Below, in pieces: positions 8,598 through 18,245 of a stretch of DNA of 64,000 nt. The notes under the pieces were generated by a model, which was not told the DNA's origin, ran no database searches, and saw only the letters and a list, made by a program, of their open reading frames with translations. Location of the stretch: assembly GCF_023617245.1 (NCBI RefSeq), contig NZ_CP067396.1, positions 3,348,001-3,412,000 on the forward strand, read 5' to 3'. Source of the stretch: Lysobacter enzymogenes (GTDB lineage: Bacteria; Pseudomonadota; Gammaproteobacteria; Xanthomonadales; Xanthomonadaceae). The position numbers and the translations under genes were made by a program. Every line of letters begins with the position of its first letter. Position 1 is the first letter of the stretch.

Positions 8598-9551
8598 ATG
8601 AGCCCAACCAAGCACTCCCGCGTCGTCATCCTCGGTTCCGGCCCCGCTGGCTGGACCGCCGCCGTCTACGCCGCGCGCGCCAACCTCAAGCCGCTGGTGA
8701 TCACGGGCCTGCAGCAGGGCGGCCAGCTGATGACCACCACCGAGGTCGACAACTGGCCCGGCGACGCGCACGGCCTGATGGGCCCGGACCTGATGGCGCG
8801 CATGCAGGCGCACGCCGAACGCTTCGACACCGAAGTGCAGTTCGACCACATCCACACCGCCGACCTGTCCAAGCGCCCGTTCCGCTTGATCGGCGACAGC
8901 GGCGAGTACACCGCCGACGCGCTGATCATCGCCACCGGCGCCACCGCCAAGTACCTGGGCCTGCCCTCGGAAGACGAGTACAAGGGCCGCGGCGTGTCCG
9001 CGTGCGCGACCTGCGACGGTTTCTTCTACAAGGACCAGGACGTGGCCGTGGTCGGCGGCGGCAACACCGCGGTCGAGGAAGCGCTGTACCTGTCCAACAT
9101 CGCGCGCAAGGTCTATCTGGTGCATCGCCGCGACACGCTGCGCGCCGAGAAGATCATGCAGGACAAGCTGCAGGCCAAGATCCAGGCCGGCAAGATCGAG
9201 CCGGTGTGGCACCACACCGTCGACGAAGTGACCGGCAACGACGCCGGCGTGACCGGGCTCAAGCTCAAGTCGGTGCTCGACGGCTCCAGCCGCGAACTGG
9301 CGATCCACGGCCTGTTCGTCGCCATCGGCCACACCCCGAACACCAGCCTGTTCGACGGCCAGCTGGAGATGAAGAACGGCTACCTGACCATCCGCACCGG
9401 CCTGGACGGCAACGCCACCCAGACCTCGGTGGATGGCGTGTTCGCCGCCGGCGACGTCGCCGACCAGGTCTATCGCCAGGCGATCACCTCGGCCGGTTTC
9501 GGCTGCATGGCCGCGCTGGACGCCGAGAAGTTCCTCGACAAGGACGCCTGA
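8598..9551 (+). CDS. trxB: Thioredoxin reductase
   Basis: Reduces thioredoxin with NADPH through FAD and a redox-active disulfide. The 317-aa flavoprotein has the N-terminal FAD-binding motif VVILGSGPAGWTAAVYAAR, the MTTTEVDNWPG substrate loop, the GATAKYLGLPSE segment and the catalytic CxxC in SACATCDGFFYK. It also has the NADPH-binding VAVVGGGNTAVEEALYL with HRRD nearby, and the C-terminal FAD motif GVFAAGDVADQVYRQAIT. The ATG at 8598 (MSPTKHSRVVI) is the family start. Upstream in-frame sequence back to 8007 does not resemble the family. It is divergent from ald and is followed by an acetyltransferase gene after 121 bp. Confidence 0.97.
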   Translation: MSPTKHSRVVILGSGPAGWTAAVYAARANLKPLVITGLQQGGQLMTTTEVDNWPGDAHGLMGPDLMARMQAHAERFDTEVQFDHIHTADLSKRPFRLIGDSGEYTADALIIATGATAKYLGLPSEDEYKGRGVSACATCDGFFYKDQDVAVVGGGNTAVEEALYLSNIARKVYLVHRRDTLRAEKIMQDKLQAKIQAGKIEPVWHHTVDEVTGNDAGVTGLKLKSVLDGSSRELAIHGLFVAIGHTPNTSLFDGQLEMKNGYLTIRTGLDGNATQTSVDGVFAAGDVADQVYRQAITSAGFGCMAALDAEKFLDKDA

Positions 9552-9672
9552 GCGCGAAGTTCTCGCGCGCAAGCCGGACGGGCGCCACGCGCCCGCCGGC
9601 CCATGACGGCGACGGGCCGTTCGCCACACCTCGGGTTCGATCCTCCAGCCTCCAGCCTCTAGAGCCGCCACG

Positions 9673-10116
9673 ATGCTGAGCTTCCGCGACGACGCCCTGT
9701 CCGATGCCGATTTCGCCGTCGTCCACGGCGTTCTCTCGCAGACCTACTGGGCCGCCGGCATTCCCGCCGAGACCCTGCGCCGCGCGCTGGACGGCTCGCT
9801 GTGCTATCGCGGCCACCTCGACGGCGAACTCGTCGCCTTCGCCCGCGCGGTCACCGACCAGGCCACCTTCGCCTATCTGGCCGACGTGTTCGTGGTGCCC
9901 GCGCACCGCGGCAACGGCTACGGCCGCGCGGTCGTGGAAGCCTTGATGGCCGACCCGCGCGTGCAGGGCCTGCGCCGCTGGCTGCTGGTCACCAGCGACA
10001 TGCAGCCGCTGTACGCCAAGCTCGGCTTCACCGCGCTGCCGCGGCCGGAGCAGCACATGCAAAAACACGACCCCGACGTGTACCTGCGCGCCGGCGGGGC
10101 CGCGCCCGCGCCGTGA
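9673..10116 (+). CDS. GNAT-family N-acetyltransferase
   Basis: A 147-aa single-domain GNAT. Motif A is ADVFVVPAHRGNGYGRAVV, with R-G-N-G-Y-G as the acetyl-CoA pyrophosphate loop. Motif B is visible in SDMQPLYAKLGFTALPRPEQHM. The pattern (DVFV-x-P-x-x-RG-x-G, then LY-x-x-x-GF) matches small bacterial GNATs of unknown substrate. Its TGA overlaps the GTG of the next gene by 4 bases (10113-10116), so the two are probably translationally coupled and co-transcribed toward aat. Confidence 0.88.
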   Translation: MLSFRDDALSDADFAVVHGVLSQTYWAAGIPAETLRRALDGSLCYRGHLDGELVAFARAVTDQATFAYLADVFVVPAHRGNGYGRAVVEALMADPRVQGLRRWLLVTSDMQPLYAKLGFTALPRPEQHMQKHDPDVYLRAGGAAPAP

Positions 10117-11330
10117 GCGAGGCCGGCGACGCCTACGCCGTGCGCCTGCTCGGCGCGCTCGCCGACGTGCCGGCGGCGCAGTGGGACGCGCTGCACGACG
10201 GCGCCAATCCGTTCCTCGCCCACGCTTTCCTGCACGGCCTGGAGGCCACCGGCTGCCTGCGCGAGGACTGGGGCTGGACGCCGCACCACCTCAGCGTCTG
10301 GCGCGGCGAGCATCTGGTCGCGGCGATGCCGGCGTACCTGAAGCAGAACTCGCACGGCGAGTTCGTGTTCGACCATGCCTGGGCCCGCGCCTACGAGCAG
10401 CACGGCCTGGACTATTACCCCAAGTGGCTGGCGGCGGTGCCCTACTCGCCGGTGACCGGCCCGCGCCTGCTCGCGCGCGAACCCGAGCACCGGCGGTTGC
10501 TGCTGCAGGCGATGACGCAATTGTGCGAGCGCCAGGAACTGTCCTCGGCGCACGTGAACTTCCACCGCGAGGACGAAGACGCCGCCTTCGCCGCCGAAGG
10601 CGACGGCGCCTGGCTGCAGCGCGTGGACGTGCAGTACCACTGGCGCAACCCGGCCGACCCGCACGGCCTGCGCTGGCGCGACTTCGACCAGTTCCTCGCC
10701 GCGTTCGACCACAAGCACCGCAAGAACATCCGCCAGGAACGGGCCAAGGTCGCGCGCGCCGGCGTCGTGTTCCGCACCGTCGAGGGCGCGCAGGCCAGCG
10801 ACGCCGATCTGGCGACGATGTACGGCTTCTACCGCAGCACCTTCGACCAGTACGGCAACCACGCCGCGCTGACCCTGGACTTCCTGGGCCACCTGGCGCG
10901 GACGATGCCGCGGGCGCTGGTGATGTTCCTGGCCGAATACGAAGGCGAGCCGGTGGCCGGCGCGCTGTGCCTGCGCGGCGGCGATACCCTCTACGGCCGC
11001 TACTGGGGCGCGCGCGCGCAATTGCCGGGGCTACACTTCGAGACCTGCTACTACCAGGGCATCGAGTACTGCCTGCGCGAAGGCCTGCGCGCGTTCGAGC
11101 CCGGCGCCCAGGGCGAGCACAAGCTGGCGCGCGGCTTCCTGCCGGCCGAGGTGCGCAGCCGCCACTGGATCGCCCACCCCGCCTTCCGCGACGCGCTGCG
11201 GCCGTGGTGCCGTGAGGAAGCCGCCTCGATCCGGCGCTACGCCGCGACCTTGCGCGCGCATTCGCCGTTCAAGGCGGAGGCTGCCGCCGCCGCCGACGCG
11301 CCGCCGGATCGGCCATCATCGGCCGCATGA
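10113..11330 (+). CDS. FemAB-like / GNAT-fold acyltransferase
   Basis: A 405-aa protein starting at GTG 10113, which overlaps the previous stop codon. It resembles the FemAB-like family (PF04339, formerly DUF482): an N-terminal ANPFLAHAFLHGLEATGCL segment, AAMPAYLKQNSHGEFVFDHAW, YYPKWLAAVPYSPVTGPRL, KHRKNIRQERAKV and the C-terminal PGAQGEHKLARGFLP. These proteins contain tandem GNAT folds and are thought to transfer acyl or aminoacyl groups, as FemX/FemA do in peptidoglycan, but the substrate of this family is not established. It overlaps aat by 4 bases. Aat uses aminoacyl-tRNA, so the coupling of a Fem-like protein with aat is suggestive but unproven. Confidence 0.85.
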   Translation: MSEAGDAYAVRLLGALADVPAAQWDALHDGANPFLAHAFLHGLEATGCLREDWGWTPHHLSVWRGEHLVAAMPAYLKQNSHGEFVFDHAWARAYEQHGLDYYPKWLAAVPYSPVTGPRLLAREPEHRRLLLQAMTQLCERQELSSAHVNFHREDEDAAFAAEGDGAWLQRVDVQYHWRNPADPHGLRWRDFDQFLAAFDHKHRKNIRQERAKVARAGVVFRTVEGAQASDADLATMYGFYRSTFDQYGNHAALTLDFLGHLARTMPRALVMFLAEYEGEPVAGALCLRGGDTLYGRYWGARAQLPGLHFETCYYQGIEYCLREGLRAFEPGAQGEHKLARGFLPAEVRSRHWIAHPAFRDALRPWCREEAASIRRYAATLRAHSPFKAEAAAAADAPPDRPSSAA

Positions 11331-12085
11331 AGCGCCTGCCGTTCCTGTTGCCCAGCGACCCCGAAGCGCCCTTCCCGCCCGGCGATCGCGCCCTGAGCGA
11401 GCCCGACGGACTGCTCGCGGTCGGCGGCGACCTCGGCCCGGCGCGCCTGCTCAACGCCTACCGCAGCGGCGTGTTCCCCTGGCCCAGCGAAGGCTATCCG
11501 CTGCTGTGGTGGTGCCCGGACCCGCGCACGGTGTTCCGCACCGACGGCGTGCGGCTGGCCTCCAAGTTCCGCCGCGGCCTGCGCCGCAGCGCCTGGACGG
11601 TGCGCGCCGACACCGCGTTCGAGGCGGTCATCGGCGCCTGCGCGGCGGCGCCGCGGCCGGGCCAGGACGGCACCTGGATCGTGCCGGAGATGATCGAGGC
11701 CTATACCCGCATGCACCGCCTCGGCCACGCCCACTCGGTCGAGGTGTTCGACGGCGAGGCCTTGGTCGGCGGCATCTACGGCATCGCCATCGGCCGCATG
11801 TTCTATGGCGAAAGCATGTTCAGCGCGGTCTCCGGCGGCTCCAAGGCGGCGCTGGCGGCGCTGGCGCGGCGCTTGCACGGCTGGGGCTGGCCGCTGCTCG
11901 ACGCCCAGGTCGAGAACCCGCACCTGGCCAGCCTCGGCGCCGAGGCCATGCCGCGCGCCCGGTTCCTGGAACGGGCCGGCGAACTGGCGGCCCGGCCCGG
12001 CTTCGAGCCCGGCCCCTGGACCGGGCGTTTCGGCACGATGGCCGCGGCGGAACTGGCCGAGCCCCTGCCCGCGCCCGGCGGCTGA
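11327..12085 (+). CDS. aat: Leucyl/phenylalanyl-tRNA--protein transferase
   Basis: Adds Leu or Phe from aminoacyl-tRNA to proteins with N-terminal Arg or Lys, marking them for ClpS/ClpAP degradation (the N-end rule). The 252-aa protein shows the family signatures: FPPGDRALSEPDGLLAVGGD, the YRSGVFPWPSEGYPLLWWCP stretch, GTWIVPEMIEAYTRMHRLGH, HSVEVFDGEALVGGIYGIAI and GRMFYGESMFSAVSGGSKAA. The ATG at 11327 overlaps the preceding TGA (ATGA). Its partner proteins ClpA and ClpS are encoded about 3 kb downstream on the other strand, so the N-degron pathway is clustered here. Confidence 0.97.
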   Translation: MKRLPFLLPSDPEAPFPPGDRALSEPDGLLAVGGDLGPARLLNAYRSGVFPWPSEGYPLLWWCPDPRTVFRTDGVRLASKFRRGLRRSAWTVRADTAFEAVIGACAAAPRPGQDGTWIVPEMIEAYTRMHRLGHAHSVEVFDGEALVGGIYGIAIGRMFYGESMFSAVSGGSKAALAALARRLHGWGWPLLDAQVENPHLASLGAEAMPRARFLERAGELAARPGFEPGPWTGRFGTMAAAELAEPLPAPGG

Positions 12086-12139
12086 GACGCCCACCCGGCG
12101 CCCTCCGCGGGCCCGCCAGCGGCCCGATTAACGGATTTT

Positions 12140-12169
12140 TTGCTCCCAGGCCGCAGCCGTGCCAAAATA
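12140..12169 (+). promoter_or_regulatory. Candidate promoter of infA
   Basis: TTGCTC at 12140-12145 and AAAATA at 12164-12169 with an 18-bp spacer, in a locally AT-rich segment between aat and infA. It would give a leader of about 70 nt. The call rests on hexamer resemblance only. Confidence 0.45.
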
Positions 12170-12245
12170 AGCGGCTTCGCGGGCGCGCGACGCCCACACA
12201 CCCGACTCCAGGACTCCTCTGCGAGTCCACCTTCCTGGGAAGCAC

Positions 12246-12464
12246 ATGGCAAAAGACGACGTGATCGAATTCGAGGGCACGGTGGCGGAAACTCTTCCGA
12301 ACACCATGTTCCGCGTGCGTCTCGAAAACGGGCACGAAATCATCGCCCACATCTCGGGTCGCATGCGCAAGAACTACATCCGCATCCTGACCGGCGACAA
12401 GGTCAAGGTCGAGATGACGCCCTACGATCTGACCAAGGGCCGGATTACGTACCGCATGAAGTAA
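12246..12464 (+). CDS. infA: Translation initiation factor IF-1
   Basis: The 72-aa S1/OB-fold factor binds the 30S A site with IF-2 and IF-3 during initiation. The sequence is essentially the family consensus: MAKDDVIEFEGTVAETLPN, FRVRLENGHEIIAHISG, MRKNYIRILTGDKVKVEM and PYDLTKGRITYRMK. It has its own candidate promoter and an excellent downstream terminator. The aat-infA-clpA neighbourhood is widespread in proteobacteria. Here about 2.3 kb of small secreted-protein genes separate infA from clpA. Confidence 0.99.
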   Translation: MAKDDVIEFEGTVAETLPNTMFRVRLENGHEIIAHISGRMRKNYIRILTGDKVKVEMTPYDLTKGRITYRMK

Positions 12465-12480
12465 TGGCGGCAACCTGTTG

Positions 12481-12507
12481 AAAAAGGCGGCCGATGGCCG
12501 CCTTTTT
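12481..12507 (+). terminator. Intrinsic terminator of infA
   Basis: Perfect 12-bp stem (12481-12492 with 12496-12507) around a 3-nt GAT loop, ending in TTTTT. It starts 16 nt after the infA stop codon. Its A/T-symmetric arms could also stop transcription from the minus-strand gene at 12582-12797. Confidence 0.93.
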
Positions 12508-12581
12508 CGTTTCCGGCGCGGCGACGGCACGTCCGTCGCCGGCGTGGAGCGCGCGAGCCTGTGCCGGCCCGCGCCGGGGCG

Positions 12582-12797
12582 TCACTCGAGCGGGCAGCCG
12601 GCGGCGATCAGGCAAACGCTGAACGGCGTTTCGCAATCGCGGGTGCCGTCCCAGCCGCCGTTGTTCATGCAGGCCTGGTACTCGGTCCGGCACTGTTTGC
12701 ACGCACCGCCCAGACCGCCCGGACCGGCAATCGCCGCGGCCGAGAATGCGAACACGAACGCGGCCAGCGCCGCGAGCAGGGTGTGGCGAGATTTCAT
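12582..12797 (-). CDS. Small secreted six-cysteine peptide, paralog A
   Basis: A 71-aa precursor with an obvious signal peptide (MKSRHTLLAALAAFVFAF, cleavage near AIA-GP) and a mature part of about 45 residues with six cysteines in the order CxxC-x6-C-x11-C-x6-C-x5-C. The next gene upstream on this strand encodes a peptide with the same scaffold (CxxC-x6-C-x8-C-x6-C-x5-C) and a near-identical leader. The start has AGGAGG 4 nt upstream of the ATG at 12797. I do not recognise a named family. The spacing suggests a compact disulfide-bonded helical-hairpin exported peptide. A toxin, inhibitor or metal-binding role would be speculation. Confidence 0.72.
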   Translation of the reverse strand: MKSRHTLLAALAAFVFAFSAAAIAGPGGLGGACKQCRTEYQACMNNGGWDGTRDCETPFSVCLIAAGCPLE

Positions 12798-12863
12798 ACA
12801 ACCTCCTTATTCATGACTGCGGAAGGCGCGCGGCTCAAACGCGCCCGACGATACGGGCGCAGT

Positions 12864-13061
12864 TCACCACGGCGGATTCGGGCAGCCGTTGCTCTTCAAG
12901 CAGTTCGCGACCTGATACTCGCAGGTCTGCACATCCAGCATCGCCACGCACTTGTTGTAGCGCTGCCAGCAGGTCTGGCAGGCATCGCCGGCCATCGCCG
13001 TGGTGACCACCGCGCAACCGAACACGAACGCGGCCATCGCCGCGAGGGAACGCTTCTTCAT
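12864..13061 (-). CDS. Small secreted six-cysteine peptide, paralog B
   Basis: A 65-aa precursor starting at ATG 13061, with AGGAG 8 nt upstream. The signal peptide is MKKRSLAAMAAFVFGCAV, cleaved near AMA-GD, followed by a mature domain ACQTCWQRYNKC ... CEYQVANCLKSNGC. All six mature cysteines align with those of paralog A, and both share the C-x5-G-C-P ending. The frame is open further upstream to 13412 but without coding character. The two genes are 66 bp apart and codirectional, so a tandem duplication followed by divergence is likely. Confidence 0.72.
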   Translation of the reverse strand: MKKRSLAAMAAFVFGCAVVTTAMAGDACQTCWQRYNKCVAMLDVQTCEYQVANCLKSNGCPNPPW

Positions 13062-13728
13062 CGATCGGACTCCTCTTCCTGGTGAGGCGGCATCGCCGCC
13101 GCCCGCAAGCCGCGGGCGAGCGGACGCTAGCACCGGCGCCCGGAGGCGCCGACGGCCCCTGGCAAAACCGACAGGGCGCGCGTTGTTGCGCACGTCGCCG
13201 ATGCGACGCGCAGCGCGTTTCGCGCGTCCATGCGCGCTGCATCTTTGCGCAGCGCAGCAAGGCAACCGGGTCCGCGACCGCCACGACTGAGGCGCTTGCC
13301 GACAGCGCGCATCCGCCGGCGCGCCGAAGCGAAGTGCGCACGACGCAACCTCTCGCTTGGATCCACTGCCGCGTTGCGACGACGCAGCCGCCATGTCGCG
13401 ATGCGCACGCATCGACGCGCGTCGCGCGTCGCGCGTCGTCCGCGCCAGCGCCAGCGCCAGCGTCGGCGCAGCTCACCGGCGCATCGCGGCGCGATGCGAA
13501 CGACGCACATCGCCGCTGCAACCATCGCGCCCGCGAATGCATCCATGGATCGAACGCATTTCTAGCGACGAAGCGACGTCCACACCGCGGATGCCGCAAC
13601 GACGCCGCGCGTCTGGGCCGAAGGTCATGCCGTGACGAAGGTCACCGCGACTTTTTCCAGATTTGGCCGCCGCGCGCCGACGCTAGATTTGCGCATACGC
13701 CGATCACCCAAGCCCGAGGATACGAAGC
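13062..13728. other. 667-bp gene-free region with microrepeats and a Clp-type promoter
   Basis: No coding sequence is convincing. It includes three 7-bp units GCGCGTC (13417-13437) followed by three 6-bp units GCCAGC (13444-13461). It ends in a promoter region with a perfect Clp/CRP-type palindrome for the gene at 13729. Base composition between 13120 and 13560 is GC-rich but lacks the strong third-position bias of its neighbours, so decayed or non-coding DNA is likely. Confidence 0.6.
13632..13645 (+). promoter_or_regulatory. Clp/CRP-type operator and promoter upstream of 13729
   Basis: GTGACGAAGGTCAC is a perfect palindrome with the CRP core GTGA-N6-TCAC, the recognition sequence of the xanthomonad CRP homologue Clp. 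A likely -10 element TAGATT lies at 13684-13689, placing the site centre near -58 from the expected start. There is no good -35 hexamer, as expected for an activator-dependent promoter. The same arrangement recurs at 14252. Confidence 0.72.
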
Positions 13729-14079
13729 ATGAAGCTGTTGTCCGCCATCGCCGTCGCCACCGCGCTCGCCGCCGCCTGCGCACCCGCGCTTGCCGCCGAG
13801 CCCTTGCAGGACTGCACCGACCTGGGCGCGCAGCACAGCGTGCGCCGCGCCGGCGACGGCGCCGTCGCGATCCGCGACGGCGAGCAGTATTACCGCGCGC
13901 AGACGCGCCAGGGCTGCAGCGACCTGAGCTATTCGGGCAAGCTGTCGATCTCCACCGACGATCAGAGCGCGCGCCTGTGCCCGCAAGGCTCGAAGCTCAC
14001 CACCGAGCGCGATTACTGCTCGATCACGCGGGTGGAGAAGATCGACGCGCAGGCCTACAAGCGCTATACCCGGCGCTGA
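13729..14079 (+). CDS. Small secreted protein, paralog 1 (Clp-box gene)
   Basis: A 116-aa precursor with signal peptide MKLLSAIAVATALAAACAPA (cleavage near ALA-AE) and a mature domain of about 93 residues with four cysteines: QDCTDLG, QGCSDLS, ARLCPQGS and DYCSITRVEKI. It is about 50% identical to the product of 14349-14699, including all four mature cysteines and the C-terminal EKI-x(5)-YK-x-YTRR. The pattern loosely resembles the xanthomonad DUF6491-type domain, but I could not confirm that. The gene is monocistronic, with a Clp/CRP-type box upstream. Confidence 0.78.
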   Translation: MKLLSAIAVATALAAACAPALAAEPLQDCTDLGAQHSVRRAGDGAVAIRDGEQYYRAQTRQGCSDLSYSGKLSISTDDQSARLCPQGSKLTTERDYCSITRVEKIDAQAYKRYTRR

Positions 14080-14251
14080 AGCTGGGCTACCGACGCCGGC
14101 GTCGCGTATTCGCGGTCGGCCGGCATCGCAGCGAACTTTGCCGACCCTGGCGGAGAGCGAGCGGCGAAATACAAACACGTCGCGCCCTTGCACATAGCGC
14201 ACGCACAGACAACAAAAAAACGCAGCAAACGTTTATGCCACAAGTCATGCA

Positions 14252-14265
14252 GTGACGAAGGTCAC
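14252..14265 (+). promoter_or_regulatory. Clp/CRP-type operator and promoter upstream of 14349
   Basis: Identical 14-bp palindrome GTGACGAAGGTCAC, embedded in a block (14244-14280) closely matching 13624-13660. The -10-like TAGATT is at 14304-14309, exactly the same 45.5 bp from the site centre as in the paralogous promoter. Confidence 0.72.
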
Positions 14266-14348
14266 CACGACTTTCCTCAGGTCCGCATCGACGTCCGACG
14301 CTCTAGATTTCCGCCCAAGCCTGCGCCACCACCCACGAGGAAGTTTCG

Positions 14349-14699
14349 ATGAAGCTGTTCACTGCCGTTGCCCTAACCGTCGCGTCGCTGGCCTGTGCGC
14401 CGAGTGCGTTCGCCGACCCGCTCGATGCCTGCGTCGATCTGGGCAGCTCCCATGAGGTCCGCCGCGCAAGCGGCCGCTTGGCGGTGATCAAGGACGACGA
14501 CCGCTACTATCGCGTCAGCGTGATCAACGGTTGCAGCGACCTGAGCAACACCACGCGTCTGTCGGTGTCCACCGAAAAGCAAGCCGGCCGCCTGTGCCCG
14601 AGCGGCTCGACCCTGACCACCGTGCGCGACAGCTGCGACATCGCCGCGGTAGAGAAGATCAACGAAGGCACCTACAAGCAGTACACCCGCCGCCGTTGA
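14349..14699 (+). CDS. Small secreted protein, paralog 2 (Clp-box gene)
   Basis: A 116-aa precursor. The signal peptide is MKLFTAVALTVASLACAPSA (cleavage near AFA-DP). The mature part retains the four cysteines and the VRRA, GCSDLS, RLCP-x-GS-x-LTT and VEKI motifs of paralog 1. Promoter and coding region were evidently duplicated as a unit, since the upstream 60 bp are also conserved. Exported, function unknown. Ends 22 nt before a bidirectional terminator shared with clpA. Confidence 0.78.
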   Translation: MKLFTAVALTVASLACAPSAFADPLDACVDLGSSHEVRRASGRLAVIKDDDRYYRVSVINGCSDLSNTTRLSVSTEKQAGRLCPSGSTLTTVRDSCDIAAVEKINEGTYKQYTRRR

Positions 14700-14721
14700 G
14701 GCCCGCGGGCAATCCCAAAGA

Positions 14722-14747
14722 AAAAGGCGGCCCACGGGCCGCCTTTT
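14722..14747. terminator. Bidirectional terminator between paralog 2 and clpA
   Basis: Perfect 12-bp stem (14722-14733 with 14736-14747) that carries A residues on one flank and T residues on the other, so it can terminate both the plus-strand gene ending at 14699 and clpA ending at 14775. Confidence 0.9.
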
Positions 14748-14774
14748 CCGTTCCGCCGCAAGCGCGGCCGGCAA

Positions 14775-17054
<2,280 letters not shown>

Positions 17055-17145
17055 GGGGACGGAGCCTCCAGGACGTATGCTCGCTACGTGGGGGCGCTCG
17101 CCGGCTTTTCCATGCCCCGCCCCAGGGGGATGCTTCAGCTCCCTT

Positions 17146-17466
17146 TTAGGCCTTTTCCATCGTGCACAGCAAGGGGTGCTGATGCATCCTTGAAAATTCG
17201 TTCACCTGCGCTACCTTCGATTCGGCGACTTCGCGCGTGAAGACGCCGCATACGCCGCGGCCGCGGGTATGCACGTGCAGCATGATCTGGGTGGCTTTTT
17301 CGACGTTCATCGGGAAAAAGCGCATCAACACCTCGACTACGAAGTCCATCGGGGTGTAGTCGTCGTTGAGCAGCATTACGGAATACAGCGGCGGACGGGC
17401 GAGCTCGGGCTTGCCGGCTTCCACCAGGACCCCGTGGCTGTGTTCGTGATCGGTCTGTTTGGCCAT
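17146..17466 (-). CDS. clpS: ATP-dependent Clp protease adaptor ClpS
   Basis: Binds ClpA and delivers N-degron substrates (N-terminal Leu, Phe, Trp, Tyr). The 106-aa protein has a flexible N-terminus and the core YSVMLLNDDYTPMDFVVEVL with the N-end recognition Asn/Asp pair. FFPMNVEKATQIMLHVHTRG contains the conserved His-x-x-G region. GVFTREVAESKVAQVNEFSR makes the ClpA contact. With aat nearby, this window encodes the transferase, adaptor and unfoldase of the N-degron pathway. Confidence 0.97.
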   Translation of the reverse strand: MAKQTDHEHSHGVLVEAGKPELARPPLYSVMLLNDDYTPMDFVVEVLMRFFPMNVEKATQIMLHVHTRGRGVCGVFTREVAESKVAQVNEFSRMHQHPLLCTMEKA

Positions 17467-17638
17467 GCGAAGATTATAGACTCCTGCCCTCTCAGGACGC
17501 GGCCCCTGTCACGCGCGCGGCGGTCGCGGCGCGGCGTTGGACGCATCCGCGCCCGCATTGCAAAATGCCGCAGCGCCGCCATCTGTAGCGGTGCCGTCGG
17601 TGCAGATTGCGCCGATGCCCGCGAATTCAAGGACCCGC

Positions 17639-18244
17639 ATGCGCCCCATCTCCGGCTTTCCGACCGGCTCCACGTTCCGCCTCGCCGGCGCCGCGCTGCT
17701 CGCCGCGCTGGCCGCCGCGCCCGCGTGGGCGGACCCGGCCAAGCCCGGCGCGTCGGCCGCGACCTCGACCGACGGGACCAAGGCCGCCGCCAAGCCGGCG
17801 CGCGAGGACAAGGCCGAGGGGGCCGCGTCCAAGGACGGCGACCCGGCCCTGCGCGCGCAGCTGCAGGCGCTGGGCTACAAGTACGAGGTCGACGAGGACG
17901 GCGACTTCGTCCTCACCTTCGCCCTGGACGAGCAACGCAGCCAGATGGCCTACGTGCTCTCGCGCACTCAGCGCTACGGCTCGCTGAAGGTGCGCGAGAT
18001 CTGGTCGCCCGCCTACCGCAGCGCCGACCGCGGCGCGCTGCCGGCGGCGGTCGCCAACCGCCTGCTCGAGGACGGCCAGCTCAGCAAGCTCGGCGGCTGG
18101 GTCAGCCAGGACGGGGTCGCGGTGTTCGTGGTCAAGCTCGACGCCGACGCGTCGCAGCAGACCCTGGACGATGCGATCGACTATGCGGTGCGGGCAGCCG
18201 ATCAAATGGAAGCCGAACTCACCCCCGGCCAGGACGAATTCTGA
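17639..18244 (+). CDS. Exported YbjN-like protein
   Basis: A 201-aa protein with a signal peptide (basic FRLAGAALLAALAAAPAWA, cleavage before DPAKP), an Ala/Lys/Asp-rich linker and a C-terminal domain of about 120 residues (LRAQLQALGYKYEVDEDGDF ... AADQMEAELTPGQ). That domain resembles the YbjN/type III secretion chaperone-like fold family (PF10722): 'L-x-x-x-GY-x-Y-x-V-D-x-DGD-x-x', then paired strands and a final helix. This assignment is moderate. The ATG at 17639 has AAGGA upstream. An ATG at 17537 is in frame but would put 34 residues ahead of the signal sequence. It overlaps nothing but ends only 1 nt before the nudJ start, so it leads the nudJ-mnmA-hflD operon. Confidence 0.75.
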   Translation: MRPISGFPTGSTFRLAGAALLAALAAAPAWADPAKPGASAATSTDGTKAAAKPAREDKAEGAASKDGDPALRAQLQALGYKYEVDEDGDFVLTFALDEQRSQMAYVLSRTQRYGSLKVREIWSPAYRSADRGALPAAVANRLLEDGQLSKLGGWVSQDGVAVFVVKLDADASQQTLDDAIDYAVRAADQMEAELTPGQDEF

Positions 18245-18245
18245 C

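Noticed and set aside
13417..13461. Short repeats as a possible CRISPR or phase-variable tract
   Set aside because: Units are 6-7 bp with no spacers; simple microrepeats in GC-rich non-coding DNA.
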